A stretch of 64,000 nucleotides of DNA from JBGAQP01 sp044220635 (GTDB lineage: Bacteria > Pseudomonadota > Gammaproteobacteria > Burkholderiales > Usitatibacteraceae), in the NCBI GenBank assembly GCA_044220635.1, contig JBGAQP010000005.1:94944-158943 (forward strand), given 5' to 3'. A model generated the notes under the pieces. It was not told the origin of the DNA and did not search any database. It saw only the letters and a program-made list of their open reading frames with translations. Made by a program: the position numbers and the translations under genes. This document shows, piece after piece, positions 41,818-49,706 of the stretch; within the stretch, counting starts at the first letter, position 1, and the number at the start of each line of letters is the position of its first letter.

Positions 41818-42423
41818 ATGAAGCTCGTCGCCTCGCTCACCAGTCCCTACGCCCGAAAGGTGCGCGTGATGCTCGCCGAGAAGGGCCTCGCCTTCGAGCT
41901 CGTGGAGGAGAACGCCTGGAACGCGGCCACGACCGTGCCGCGCTACAACCCGCTGAACAAGGTCCCGGTGCTGGTGCTCGACGACGGTACCTGCCTCTAC
42001 GACTCGCGCGTCATCGTCGCCTACCTCGACGGCCTCGCGGCGCCGCCGCTCCTTCCCCCCGCGGGGCTCGAGCGCGCGCTCGCCGCTCGCGCGGAGGCCC
42101 TCGCCGACGGGATCGCCGACGCCGCGGTGGCGATCGTGCTCGAGCGGCGCCGCGACGGCGCGCGCCAGGACCCGGCCTGGATCGCGCGCCAGATGGCGAA
42201 GGTCGAGGCGGGCACCGCGGCGCTCGCGGCCGAGCTCGGCGAGCGCGATTGGCTGCGCGGCAGCGCGATGACGCACGCCGACCTCGCGGCGGGCTGCGCG
42301 CTCTTCTACCTGGAGTTCCGCCTGCCGGAGTTCGCCTGGCGCTCGCGCTTCCCGAAGCTCGCCGCGTACGCCGCTCGGCTGGGTGCGCGTCCGTCCTTCG
42401 CCGCCACCCGCCCCCCGGGCTGA
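41818..42423 (+). CDS. Glutathione S-transferase family protein
   Basis: A 201-residue protein with an N-terminal thioredoxin-like domain (MKLVASLTSPYARKVRVMLAEKGLAFE; VPVLVLDDGTCLYDSRVIVAYLD gives the cis-Pro and the glutathione-binding acid/Ser pair) and a helical C-terminal domain with a typical N-capping region. GGAGG is eight bases before ATG 41818. It resembles YibF-type bacterial GSTs. Likely glutathione-dependent detoxification; substrate unknown. Confidence 0.92.
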   Translation: MKLVASLTSPYARKVRVMLAEKGLAFELVEENAWNAATTVPRYNPLNKVPVLVLDDGTCLYDSRVIVAYLDGLAAPPLLPPAGLERALAARAEALADGIADAAVAIVLERRRDGARQDPAWIARQMAKVEAGTAALAAELGERDWLRGSAMTHADLAAGCALFYLEFRLPEFAWRSRFPKLAAYAARLGARPSFAATRPPG

Positions 42424-42427
42424 GGCC

Positions 42428-43498
42428 TCAGGCGATCACGCCGCCGCCCAGGCAGGTCTCGCCCCGGTAGAGCACCGCGGACTGCCCGGGCGTCACCGCC
42501 CACTGGGGCGCGTCGAAGTCGAGGGCGAAATCCCCGCTCGCGCCCGGCCGGTAGGCGCAGGCGCTGTCGCGCTGCCGATAGCGCGTCTTCGCGCCGTAGG
42601 GGCCGTCGCCGGGCGCGGGGGGGCCACCCGCGATCCAGCTCGCGTCGCAGGCGCGCAGGGCCGTCCGCAGGAGCAGGGGGTGCTCGTGGCCCTGCACGAC
42701 GGTGAGCGTGTTCGTGGCCGGATCCTTGGCCGCGACGTACCACGGTTGGTCGAGCGCATCCCGGCGCCCGCCGATGCCCAGACCCTGGCGCTGGCCGATC
42801 GTGTAGTACATGAGGCCGTGATGCTCGCCCAGGCGGCGGCCGTCGGGCGTCACCATCGGGCCCGGCTCGCGCGGCAGGTAGCGCGAGAGGAACTCTCGGA
42901 ACGGGCGCTCGCCGATGAAGCAGATCCCGGTGGAGTCGCGCTTGGCGTGGTTGGGCAGGCCCGCCTCGCGGGCGATGCGCCGGACCTCGGTCTTCAGCAG
43001 GCCGCCGACCGGGAACAGGGTGCGCGAGAGCTGGGACTGGTTGAGGCGATGCAGGAAGTAGCTCTGGTCCTTCGAGGGATCGGCACCCTTGAGCAGCTCG
43101 AAGCGCCCGTCGCGCTCGGCGATGCGTGCGTAGTGTCCCGTGGCGATGCGTTGCGCGCCCAGGGCCATGGCGTGGTCGAGGAACGCCTTGAACTTGATCT
43201 CGGCATTGCACAGCACGTCGGGATTGGGCGTGCGCCCCGCCCGGTATTCCGCGAGGAAGCTCGCGAACACGCGCTCGCGGTACTCGGCGGCGAAATTCAC
43301 CGCCTCGATCTCGATGCCGATGCGGTCGGCGACGGCGGCCGCGTCGACCAGGTCCTCGCGGGCGGGGCAGTGGTCGCCCTCGTCGTCGTCCTCCCAGTTC
43401 TTCATGAAGAGGCCGACGACCTCGTGGCCCTGGCGCTTGAGCAGCAGGGCGGAGACGGCGGAATCGACCCCTCCGGAAAGCCCGACGACGATCTTCAT
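42428..43498 (-). CDS. mnmA: tRNA-specific 2-thiouridylase MnmA
   Basis: A 356-residue enzyme that thiolates U34 of Lys, Glu and Gln tRNAs. The PP-loop is VGLSGGVDSAVSALLL near the N-terminus; the two catalytic cysteines are in PNPDVLCNAEIKF (near 101) and TGICFIGERPF (near 196). The C-terminal beta-barrel carries KDPATNTLTV and QWAVTPGQSAVLYRGE. Normal length. It is convergent with the GST gene with a 4-base gap. Confidence 0.97.
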   Translation of the reverse strand: MKIVVGLSGGVDSAVSALLLKRQGHEVVGLFMKNWEDDDEGDHCPAREDLVDAAAVADRIGIEIEAVNFAAEYRERVFASFLAEYRAGRTPNPDVLCNAEIKFKAFLDHAMALGAQRIATGHYARIAERDGRFELLKGADPSKDQSYFLHRLNQSQLSRTLFPVGGLLKTEVRRIAREAGLPNHAKRDSTGICFIGERPFREFLSRYLPREPGPMVTPDGRRLGEHHGLMYYTIGQRQGLGIGGRRDALDQPWYVAAKDPATNTLTVVQGHEHPLLLRTALRACDASWIAGGPPAPGDGPYGAKTRYRQRDSACAYRPGASGDFALDFDAPQWAVTPGQSAVLYRGETCLGGGVIA

Positions 43499-43542
43499 GG
43501 CGCCATTGTAAATGGGGCCGTCGGGCGCGATTCGCGACCCCG

Positions 43543-43577
43543 AAAACGCGAAGGGCGGGGACGAGCCCCGCCCTTCG
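43543..43577 (-). terminator. Terminator after the Lys/Pro/Ala-rich protein gene
   Basis: A 12-bp stem CGAAGGGCGGGG/CCCCGCCCTTCG with 5-base loop (43549-43577), followed on the minus strand, after two bases, by TTTT. It lies between mnmA and the repeat-rich gene. Confidence 0.65.
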
Positions 43578-43594
43578 GCCGTGCGGCAGCGCGA

Positions 43595-43936
43595 TTACTT
43601 CTTCGGCGCTTCGGTCTTCTTCGGCTCGGCCTTCGGGGCCTCGGCCTTGGCCGGCTCGGCCTTCGGGGCCTCGGTCTTCTTCGGCTCGGCCTTCGGGGCT
43701 TCCTTCGCGGCTTTCTTGCCGGGCGTCGTCGTCTCCTTCTTCGGGTCGGCCTTCGGGGTTTCGGTCTTCGCCGCTTTCGGGGCTTCGGTCTTCGCCGCAT
43801 CGGCCTTCGCGGGGGCGGCGGCCTTGGCGGGCTCCGCGGGCTTCGCGGGCTCGGCAGGTTTCGCCGGGGCCTGCGCGAAGGCCGACAGGGAGGCGGTGGC
43901 GAACAGCGTGGCGATCAGAACGGACAGTCGTTTCAT
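43595..43936 (-). CDS. Exported low-complexity Lys/Pro/Ala/Glu-rich protein
   Basis: A 113-residue protein: signal peptide (1-22, ending AFA) followed by about 90 residues made almost only of A, K, P, E and T, with AEPKKTEAPKAEP-type repeats. There are no Cys or aromatic residues after the signal. It should be disordered in the periplasm or attached to the wall. It resembles the linker of TolA or histone H1-like proteins in composition only. AGGAAA precedes the ATG. No function can be named. Confidence 0.7.
   Translation of the reverse strand: MKRLSVLIATLFATASLSAFAQAPAKPAEPAKPAEPAKAAAPAKADAAKTEAPKAAKTETPKADPKKETTTPGKKAAKEAPKAEPKKTEAPKAEPAKAEAPKAEPKKTEAPKK
43611..43699 (-). repeat. 29-bp direct repeat with 60-bp period inside the repeat-rich gene
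   Basis: The same 29 bases occur at 43611-43639 and 43671-43699, encoding two copies of an AEPKKTEA-type unit 20 residues apart. It suggests recent tandem duplication within the gene. Confidence 0.8.
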
Positions 43937-44040
43937 TGGGTTTCCTGTTGAAATGAAGGGCAAGGCATCCTTGACTGCGCTGGAATCCAGCCTCGTCGCT
44001 GGGGTAACGGCCCTGTCACTTCCGCGGTTGACAGCACCCG

Positions 44041-44628
44041 CTACGAACCCGCGTCGCCGGAGCGGGCGAGCGAGCGCCGCCATTCGGCCGGGGCGACCTC
44101 GCGCCATCGACCGGGTTCGAGCCTGCCCAGCTCCCAAGGGCCCACCCGGAAGCGCACCAGCCTCAGGGTTGGAAACCCCACCGCGGCCGTCATGCGCCGA
44201 ACCTGGCGGTTCCTGCCCTCCTTCAGGCCGATCTCGAGCCAGGCCGTGGGGATGGCCACGCGCCGGCGGATGGGGGGATGGCGCGGCCAGAGCCCCCCGG
44301 GCTCGGCGATGGAACGCGCCTGCGCCGGGCGGGTCACGAAGTCGCCGAGGTCGATGCCCGCGCGCAGCCTCCGGAGCGCTTCCTCGCCGGGAATGCCCTC
44401 GACCTGGACCCAATAGACCTTCTCGAGCTTGTGGCGCGGGTCGGCGATCCGGGCCTGGAGCCGCCCGTCGTCGGTGAGCAGCACCAGTCCTTCCGAATCC
44501 GTGTCGAGCCGCCCGGCGGGGTACACGCCAGGGACGGGCACGAAGTCCTTGAGGGTGGGCTTGCCCTCGCTCGGGCTGAACTGGCACACGACCCCGAAGG
44601 GCTTGTTGAGCAGCAGCAGGCGGGTCAC
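44041..44628 (-). CDS. rluE: 23S rRNA pseudouridine synthase, RluE-like
   Basis: A 195-residue RsuA-family pseudouridine synthase lacking the S4 domain, as RluE does. Motifs are LLLLNKPFGVVCQFSP, the catalytic YPAGRLDTDSEGLVLLTDDG (Asp in RLD), KVYWVQVEG and GRNRQVRRMTAAVGFPTLRLVR. The start is set at GTG 44628 (VTRLLLLNKP), since an upstream ATG would run into the icd promoter and adds a non-conserved stretch. RluE modifies U2457 in E. coli; RluE and RluB/F-type calls rest on the short length. Divergent from icd. Confidence 0.85.
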   Translation of the reverse strand: MTRLLLLNKPFGVVCQFSPSEGKPTLKDFVPVPGVYPAGRLDTDSEGLVLLTDDGRLQARIADPRHKLEKVYWVQVEGIPGEEALRRLRAGIDLGDFVTRPAQARSIAEPGGLWPRHPPIRRRVAIPTAWLEIGLKEGRNRQVRRMTAAVGFPTLRLVRFRVGPWELGRLEPGRWREVAPAEWRRSLARSGDAGS

Positions 44629-44655
44629 GGGTCGGCCGGGGCGGGTGGGGCGCTT

Positions 44656-44664
44656 TGCTATAAT
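44656..44664 (+). promoter_or_regulatory. Extended -10 promoter for icd
   Basis: TGC-TATAAT, a perfect -10 hexamer with the TGn extension, and no visible -35. The start is expected near 44671, about 90 bases before the icd ATG. Confidence 0.7.
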
Positions 44665-44759
44665 TCCGCGATTGTGCCGACCCGCGCCGTCGCCTGCGGG
44701 GAGGCTTCCCCGGCGCACCCCCTCGCGATCCCGAAGACGAAGGCCCGACAGGAGTCCGC

Positions 44760-45974
44760 ATGAGCAAGATCAAGGTCAAGAACCCGGTCGTCGAGATGGA
44801 CGGCGACGAGATGACCCGCATCATCTGGCAGAAGATCCGCGACCAGCTGATCCTGCCCTATCTCGACATCGACCTGAAGTACTTCGACCTCGGCATCGAG
44901 AGCCGCGACCGGACCGACGACAAGGTCACGGTGGACTCGGCGATGGCCACCAAGCAATACGGCGTCGCGGTGAAGTGCGCGACGATCACGCCGGACGAGG
45001 CGCGGGTCAAGGAGTTCGGCCTCAAGCAGATGTGGAAAAGCCCGAACGGGACGATTCGCAACATCCTCGACGGCACGATCTTCCGGGAGCCCATCGTGTG
45101 CGCCAACGTGCCACGGCTCGTTCCCCACTGGAGCAAACCCGTGGTGGTCGCGCGCCACGGGTTCGGCGACCAGTACCGCGCCTCCGAGATCAAGTTCGAC
45201 GGCCCGGGCACCGTGAAGCTCGTGTTCACGCCCAAGGGGGGCGGGGAGAGCGTCGAGAGGGAAGTGTTCCAGGCGCCCGGCGCCGGGGTCACGATGGCGA
45301 TGTACAACCTCGACGAGTCGATCCGCGGCTTCGCGCGGGCCTGCTTCAACTACGCGCTCGACCGCAAGTACCCGGTCTACCTGTCGTCGAAGAACACGAT
45401 CCTCAAGGTCTACGACGGGCGCTTCAAGAACCTCTTCCAGGAGATCTTCGACTCCGAATTCAAGGCGCGCTTCGACGCCGCGGGCCTCACCTACGAGCAC
45501 CGCCTCATCGACGACATGGTGGCCTCGAACCTCAAGTGGAACGGCGGCTACCTGTGGGCGTGCAAGAACTACGACGGCGACGTGCAGTCGGACACCGTCG
45601 CCCAGGGCTACGGGTCGCTGGGGCTCATGACCTCGGTGCTCACCACGCCCGACGGCAAGACCGTCGAGGCCGAGGCGGCCCACGGCACGGTGACCCGCCA
45701 CTACCGGCTGCACCAGCAGGGCAAGCCCACGTCGACCAACCCGATCGCCTCGATCTTCGCCTGGACCCGGGGGCTCCAGTACCGGGGCAAGATGGACGGC
45801 ACGCCCGATGTCGTGAATTTCGCGCTCACGCTCGAGAAGGTGTGCGTGGACATGGTCGAGGCGGGCAAGATGACCAAGGACCTCGCGGTCCTCATCCGGC
45901 CCGACCACCCCTTCTTCACGACCGAGGCGTACATGGACGCCGTGAACGCCGAGCTCAAGCGGCGCATGGCCTAG
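44760..45974 (+). CDS. icd: NADP-dependent isocitrate dehydrogenase (eukaryote-like type)
   Basis: A 404-residue homodimeric-type IDH that oxidises isocitrate to 2-oxoglutarate with NADP. It begins KIKVKNPVVEMDGDEMTRIIW and shows KSPNGTIRN (substrate loop), LIDDMVASNLKWNGGYLWACKNYDGDVQSD (metal acids) and AAHGTVTRHYR (NADP specificity). This pattern is that of subfamily II (mitochondrial/cytosolic-like), unrelated in detail to E. coli Icd. AGGAGT precedes ATG 44760. A symmetrical terminator separates it from cspA. Confidence 0.96.
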   Translation: MSKIKVKNPVVEMDGDEMTRIIWQKIRDQLILPYLDIDLKYFDLGIESRDRTDDKVTVDSAMATKQYGVAVKCATITPDEARVKEFGLKQMWKSPNGTIRNILDGTIFREPIVCANVPRLVPHWSKPVVVARHGFGDQYRASEIKFDGPGTVKLVFTPKGGGESVEREVFQAPGAGVTMAMYNLDESIRGFARACFNYALDRKYPVYLSSKNTILKVYDGRFKNLFQEIFDSEFKARFDAAGLTYEHRLIDDMVASNLKWNGGYLWACKNYDGDVQSDTVAQGYGSLGLMTSVLTTPDGKTVEAEAAHGTVTRHYRLHQQGKPTSTNPIASIFAWTRGLQYRGKMDGTPDVVNFALTLEKVCVDMVEAGKMTKDLAVLIRPDHPFFTTEAYMDAVNAELKRRMA

Positions 45975-45985
45975 CGCGGCGCATG

Positions 45986-46019
45986 AAAAAAGCCCCTGCG
46001 GCGCGCCGCAGGGGCTTTT
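45986..46019. terminator. Bidirectional terminator between icd and cspA
   Basis: A near-perfect palindrome: A-run, GCCCCTGCGGC, GC, GCCGCAGGGGC, TTTT. It gives a T-tract on both strands, so it ends both icd and cspA. Confidence 0.92.
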
Positions 46020-46038
46020 CAATGGATGCTCGTACGGC

Positions 46039-46242
46039 TCAGGCGGCCTGGATGTTCGACGCCTGCTTGCCCTTGGGGCCCTGGGTGACGTCGAAGGAAA
46101 CCTTCTGCCCTTCCTTGAGCGTCTTGAAGCCCTGCATCTGGATTGCGGAGAAGTGCGCGAAGAGGTCTTCGCTGCCGTCATCCGGGGTGATGAACCCGTA
46201 GCCCTTCGCGTCGTTGAACCACTTCACAGTTCCTGTTGCCAT
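46039..46242 (-). CDS. cspA: Cold-shock-domain protein
   Basis: A 67-residue single-domain RNA/DNA-binding protein: MATGTVKWFNDAKGYGFITPDDG with RNP1 (KGYGFI), DLFAHFSAI (RNP2) and a QGPKGKQASNIQ end. It acts as an RNA chaperone or antiterminator. ATG 46242 is the family start; the frame is open upstream but has no similarity there. GAGGT about 12 bases before the ATG is a loosely spaced ribosome-binding site. The symbol is generic for the family. Confidence 0.95.
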   Translation of the reverse strand: MATGTVKWFNDAKGYGFITPDDGSEDLFAHFSAIQMQGFKTLKEGQKVSFDVTQGPKGKQASNIQAA

Positions 46243-46550
46243 GCGATTACGTACCTCGTAATTGAAGACGGGTGGAGTCCCGCACATCGTTCGGATCCAA
46301 GCCCCGCACAGCAATTGGCGATGCAGAATCCTTGAAGCCAAACTCCAAGGCGCTTTTTACGCGGGGCGGGGGGGCAAGTCAATAGCGCCGCCGCCGGGCG
46401 TCTCATCCGCGCCACAAGGGGGGTGCGCGGCTCCCAAGGGATTGACGGGTCTTGAAAAACCCCCGCCGCTTGTCCATATTAGGGTGAACCGTTCCACCCC
46501 GGAGGGATCCGGGACCGTCCGCGAAAGGCGCCCTCCAATCCCGCGCTTCC
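46243..46550. promoter_or_regulatory. Divergent region between cspA and clpS
   Basis: No gene is seen in this 308-bp stretch. It contains the cspA leader on one side and the heat-shock-type promoter of clpS on the other. A G-rich run lies near 46363-46373. A structured cold-shock leader is plausible but I cannot define it. Confidence 0.4.
46452..46479 (+). promoter_or_regulatory. Sigma-32 (heat-shock) type promoter for clpSA
   Basis: TTGAAA (46452-46457, preceded by C), a 14-base spacer rich in C, then GTCCATAT (46472-46479), matching CTTGAAA-N13-15-CCCCATNT with two mismatches. The start is expected near 46486. A protease adaptor and chaperone gene behind it makes heat-shock control sensible. 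Confidence 0.5.
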
Positions 46551-46868
46551 ATGGCCAGCAAATCCAGCGGCTCCAGCGGCTCCACGGTCCTCAAGCCGGG
46601 CGCGACCAAGGTCAAGCCGCCGCCGATGTTCCAGGTCGTGATGTATAACGACGACTACACACCCATGGAGTTCGTGGTCGAGGTGATCCAGATGTTCTTC
46701 TCGCTGCCCCGGGAACGCGCCACCCAGATCATGCTCAAAGTGCATACTGAGGGGCGCGGCGTGTGCGGGATCTATCCCAAGGACGTCGCCTCGACCAAGG
46801 TGGAGCAGGTGATTTCGTATTCGCGCCAGCACCAGCACCCGCTGCAGTGCGCGATGGAGGAAACATGA
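46551..46868 (+). CDS. clpS: ATP-dependent Clp protease adaptor ClpS
   Basis: A 105-residue adaptor that delivers N-degron substrates to ClpAP. It has a disordered Ser/Lys-rich N-terminus, then PPPMFQVVMYNDDYTPMEFVVEVIQMFF, with the acidic residues that bind the substrate amino group, and the KVHTEGRGVCGIYPKDVASTKVEQV region. It overlaps clpA by four bases (ATGA). The usual clpS-clpA pair. Confidence 0.98.
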   Translation: MASKSSGSSGSTVLKPGATKVKPPPMFQVVMYNDDYTPMEFVVEVIQMFFSLPRERATQIMLKVHTEGRGVCGIYPKDVASTKVEQVISYSRQHQHPLQCAMEET

Positions 46869-49138
46869 TCGCCCAGGAGCTGGAAGTCAGTTTGCACATG
46901 GCCTTCGTCGAGGCCCGGCAGAAGCGCCACGAGTTCATCACCGTGGAGCACCTGCTGCTCGCCCTGTGCGACAACCCCTCCGCCTCGGAGGTGCTGAAGG
47001 CCTGCGCGGCCAAGATCGACGAGCTGAAGAAGGCGCTCGCCGACTTCGTGATGCAGCACACCCCCACCGTCGCGGGCACCGGCGAGGTGGACACCCAGCC
47101 CACCCTCGGCTTCCAGCGCGTCATCCAGCGCGCGATCCTGCACGTCCAGTCCTCGGGCAAGAAGGAGGTCACGGGCGCCAACGTGCTCGTGGCGATCTAC
47201 GGCGAGAAGGACTCCCACGCGGTCTACTTCCTGCACCAGCAGGGGGTCTCGCGGCTCGACGTGGTGAACTACATCTCCCACGGCATCACCAAGGCGCCCC
47301 AGGCGCCGGGCTCGCGCGAGGAAGGCGAGGGCGAGCCCGAGGCGCCCGAGGCCCAGGCCGGGGGCGCGCTGGAGAGCTTCACGCAGAACCTGAACCAGCT
47401 CGCGGTCGACGGCAAGATCGACCCGCTGATCGGCCGCGAGAGCGAGCTCGAGCGCGTGGTCCAGATCCTGTGCCGGCGGCGCAAGAACAATCCCCTGCTG
47501 GTGGGCGAGGCGGGGGTGGGCAAGACCGCCATCGCCGAGGGCCTCGCCAAGCGCATCATCGACGGGCAGGTGCCCGAGATCCTGCTGAAGGCCCAGGTCT
47601 ACGCCCTCGACATGGGGGCGCTGCTCGCGGGCACGAAGTACCGCGGCGATTTCGAGCAGCGCCTGAAGGCGGTGCTCAAGCAGCTCGTGGACAATCCGAA
47701 CGCGATCCTCTTCATCGACGAGATCCACACGCTGATCGGCGCGGGCAGCGCCTCGGGCGGCACGCTCGACGCCTCGAACCTGCTCAAGCCCGCGCTCTCC
47801 TCGGGCGCGCTCAAGTGCATCGGGGCGACGACCTACGGCGAGTACCGCGGCATCTTCGAGAAGGACCATGCGCTGTCGCGGCGCTTCCAGAAGATCGACG
47901 TGAACGAGCCCTCGATCCAGGAGACGGTGGAGATCCTGCGCGGCCTCAAGAGCCGCTTCGAGACCCACCACGGCGTGAAGTACACCGCCAACGCGCTCAC
48001 GACCGCGGCGGAGCTCTCGGCGCGCTACATCAACGACCGGCACCTCCCCGACAAGGCGATCGACGTGATCGACGAGGCGGGGGCGCTGCAGCGGATCCTG
48101 CCCAAGTCGCGGCAGAAGAAGGTCATCGGCAAGCCCGAGATCGAGGAGATCATCGCGAAGATCGCGCGCATCCCCCCGCGCAGCGTCTCCTCGGACGACC
48201 GCACGCAGCTGAAGAACCTCGACCGCGACCTCAAGGCGACGGTCTTCGGGCAGGACCGGGCGATCGACGCGCTCTCGGCGGCGATCAAGATGGCGAGGAG
48301 CGGCCTGGGCAACCCGCAGAAGCCGATCGGCTGCTTCCTCTTCTCGGGCCCGACCGGCGTGGGCAAGACCGAGGTCGCGCGCCAGCTCGCGTTCATCATG
48401 GGCGTGGAGCTCGTGCGCTTCGACATGTCCGAGTACATGGAGCGCCACGCGGTCTCGCGGCTCATCGGCGCGCCGCCCGGCTACGTCGGCTTCGACCAGG
48501 GGGGGCTGCTCACCGAGGCGATCACCAAGCACCCCTACTCGGTGCTGCTGCTCGACGAGATCGAGAAGGCGCACCCGGACATCTTCAACATCCTCCTGCA
48601 GGTGATGGACCACGGCACCCTCACGGACAACAACGGCCGCAAGGCCGACTTCCGCAACGTCGTGATCGTCATGACCACGAACGCGGGCGCGGAGGGCCTG
48701 TCGAGGAACGCCATCGGCTTCTCGACCGACCGCAAGGCGGGCGACGAGCTCGCGGAGATCAAGCGCCTGTTCACGCCGGAGTTCCGCAACCGCCTCGACG
48801 CGACGATCTCGTTCGCCGCGCTCGACGAGGAGATCATCCTGCGGGTGGTGGACAAGTTCCTGATGCAGCTCGAGGCGCAGCTCCAGGAGAAGAAGGTGGA
48901 GGCGATCTTCACCGAGGCGCTGAAGAAGTACCTCGCGAAGAACGGCTTCGACCCGCAGATGGGCGCGCGCCCCATGGCCCGCCTCATCCAGGACACGATC
49001 CGCCGGGCGCTCGCCGACGAGCTGCTCTTCGGTCGCCTCGCCTCGGGCGGGCGCGTGACCATCGACGTCGACGCCGAGGGCAAGGTGAAGCTCGAGATCG
49101 CCACCTCGGCATCCGCCGAGCCGGTCGAGACGAGCTGA
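46865..49138 (+). CDS. clpA: ATP-dependent Clp protease ATPase subunit ClpA
   Basis: A 757-residue class I Clp/Hsp100 ATPase that unfolds substrates for ClpP. The double Clp N-domain (1-145) starts MIAQELEVSLHMAF. D1 has GEAGVGKTAIAEGLA, with LFIDEIHTLIGAG; D2 has GPTGVGKTEVARQLA and LLLDEIEKAHPDI. The C-terminal D2-small domain follows. The start ATG 46865 overlaps clpS; an upstream in-frame start would add unrelated residues. The length matches E. coli ClpA (758). No middle domain, so ClpA and not ClpB/ClpC. Confidence 0.98.
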   Translation: MIAQELEVSLHMAFVEARQKRHEFITVEHLLLALCDNPSASEVLKACAAKIDELKKALADFVMQHTPTVAGTGEVDTQPTLGFQRVIQRAILHVQSSGKKEVTGANVLVAIYGEKDSHAVYFLHQQGVSRLDVVNYISHGITKAPQAPGSREEGEGEPEAPEAQAGGALESFTQNLNQLAVDGKIDPLIGRESELERVVQILCRRRKNNPLLVGEAGVGKTAIAEGLAKRIIDGQVPEILLKAQVYALDMGALLAGTKYRGDFEQRLKAVLKQLVDNPNAILFIDEIHTLIGAGSASGGTLDASNLLKPALSSGALKCIGATTYGEYRGIFEKDHALSRRFQKIDVNEPSIQETVEILRGLKSRFETHHGVKYTANALTTAAELSARYINDRHLPDKAIDVIDEAGALQRILPKSRQKKVIGKPEIEEIIAKIARIPPRSVSSDDRTQLKNLDRDLKATVFGQDRAIDALSAAIKMARSGLGNPQKPIGCFLFSGPTGVGKTEVARQLAFIMGVELVRFDMSEYMERHAVSRLIGAPPGYVGFDQGGLLTEAITKHPYSVLLLDEIEKAHPDIFNILLQVMDHGTLTDNNGRKADFRNVVIVMTTNAGAEGLSRNAIGFSTDRKAGDELAEIKRLFTPEFRNRLDATISFAALDEEIILRVVDKFLMQLEAQLQEKKVEAIFTEALKKYLAKNGFDPQMGARPMARLIQDTIRRALADELLFGRLASGGRVTIDVDAEGKVKLEIATSASAEPVETS

Positions 49139-49349
49139 GCGCCCGGCGGGCGCCGCAGCCCGCCGTTTCCGGCCCCGGGGTATCATCCACCCGGGGTACG
49201 GGCCATTACCCGAGTGGCGGCTTTACACGCCCCGGCCCGACCGATACTCTCCCCCGAGAGGGTCCGCGCCCCTTCCCGGGGGACCACCCCGCCGACGAAC
49301 CGCCGCCAGCCAGGGCGCGGGGTCGAAATTCTTCAGGAGGAGCAACGAG

Positions 49350-49697
49350 ATGACCAGAGCAATGCCCATCGGGGCGATGGCGGCGGGCCTGCTTTTGGGC
49401 GCGGCCGCGTTCGCCCAGCAGCCGGCGGCGCCGAGCTTCGCCGATTCCAACCTGAGCGAGAAGGGCGTGCGCGCCCTCGCGGCCAACTGCGCCGCCTGCC
49501 ACGGCACGAACGGCCGGCCGGCCGCGGGCTCGACCGTGGCGGGCCTCGCCGGGAAGCCCAAGGGCGAGCTGCAGACGGCGATGATGCAGTTCAAGGAGGG
49601 CAAGAAGCCGGCGACGGTGATGCACCAGCTTGCCAAGGGCTACAGCGACGCGGAGATCGCGGCGATGGCCGATTATTTCTCGAAGCAGCCGCGCTAG
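49350..49697 (+). CDS. fccA: Monohaem cytochrome c subunit of sulfide dehydrogenase (FccA/SoxE-like)
   Basis: A 115-residue periplasmic class I cytochrome c. A signal peptide occupies 1-22, the haem motif is C47-A-A-C50-H51, and a Met-rich C-terminal half (AMMQFKEGKKPATVMHQL) holds the likely axial Met. AGGAGGAG precedes the ATG. It is nine bases before the flavoprotein gene, the standard arrangement for flavocytochrome c sulfide dehydrogenase, where the cytochrome takes electrons from the FAD subunit. Classical FccA of purple bacteria may be mono- or dihaem; this is monohaem. Confidence 0.85.
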   Translation: MTRAMPIGAMAAGLLLGAAAFAQQPAAPSFADSNLSEKGVRALAANCAACHGTNGRPAAGSTVAGLAGKPKGELQTAMMQFKEGKKPATVMHQLAKGYSDAEIAAMADYFSKQPR

Positions 49698-49706
49698 GGG
49701 GACGAC

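Noticed and set aside
44629..44718. 30-residue N-terminal extension of the RluE-like protein from an upstream ATG
   Set aside because: It would read through the extended -10 promoter of icd and has no family similarity; GTG 44628 begins the conserved part.
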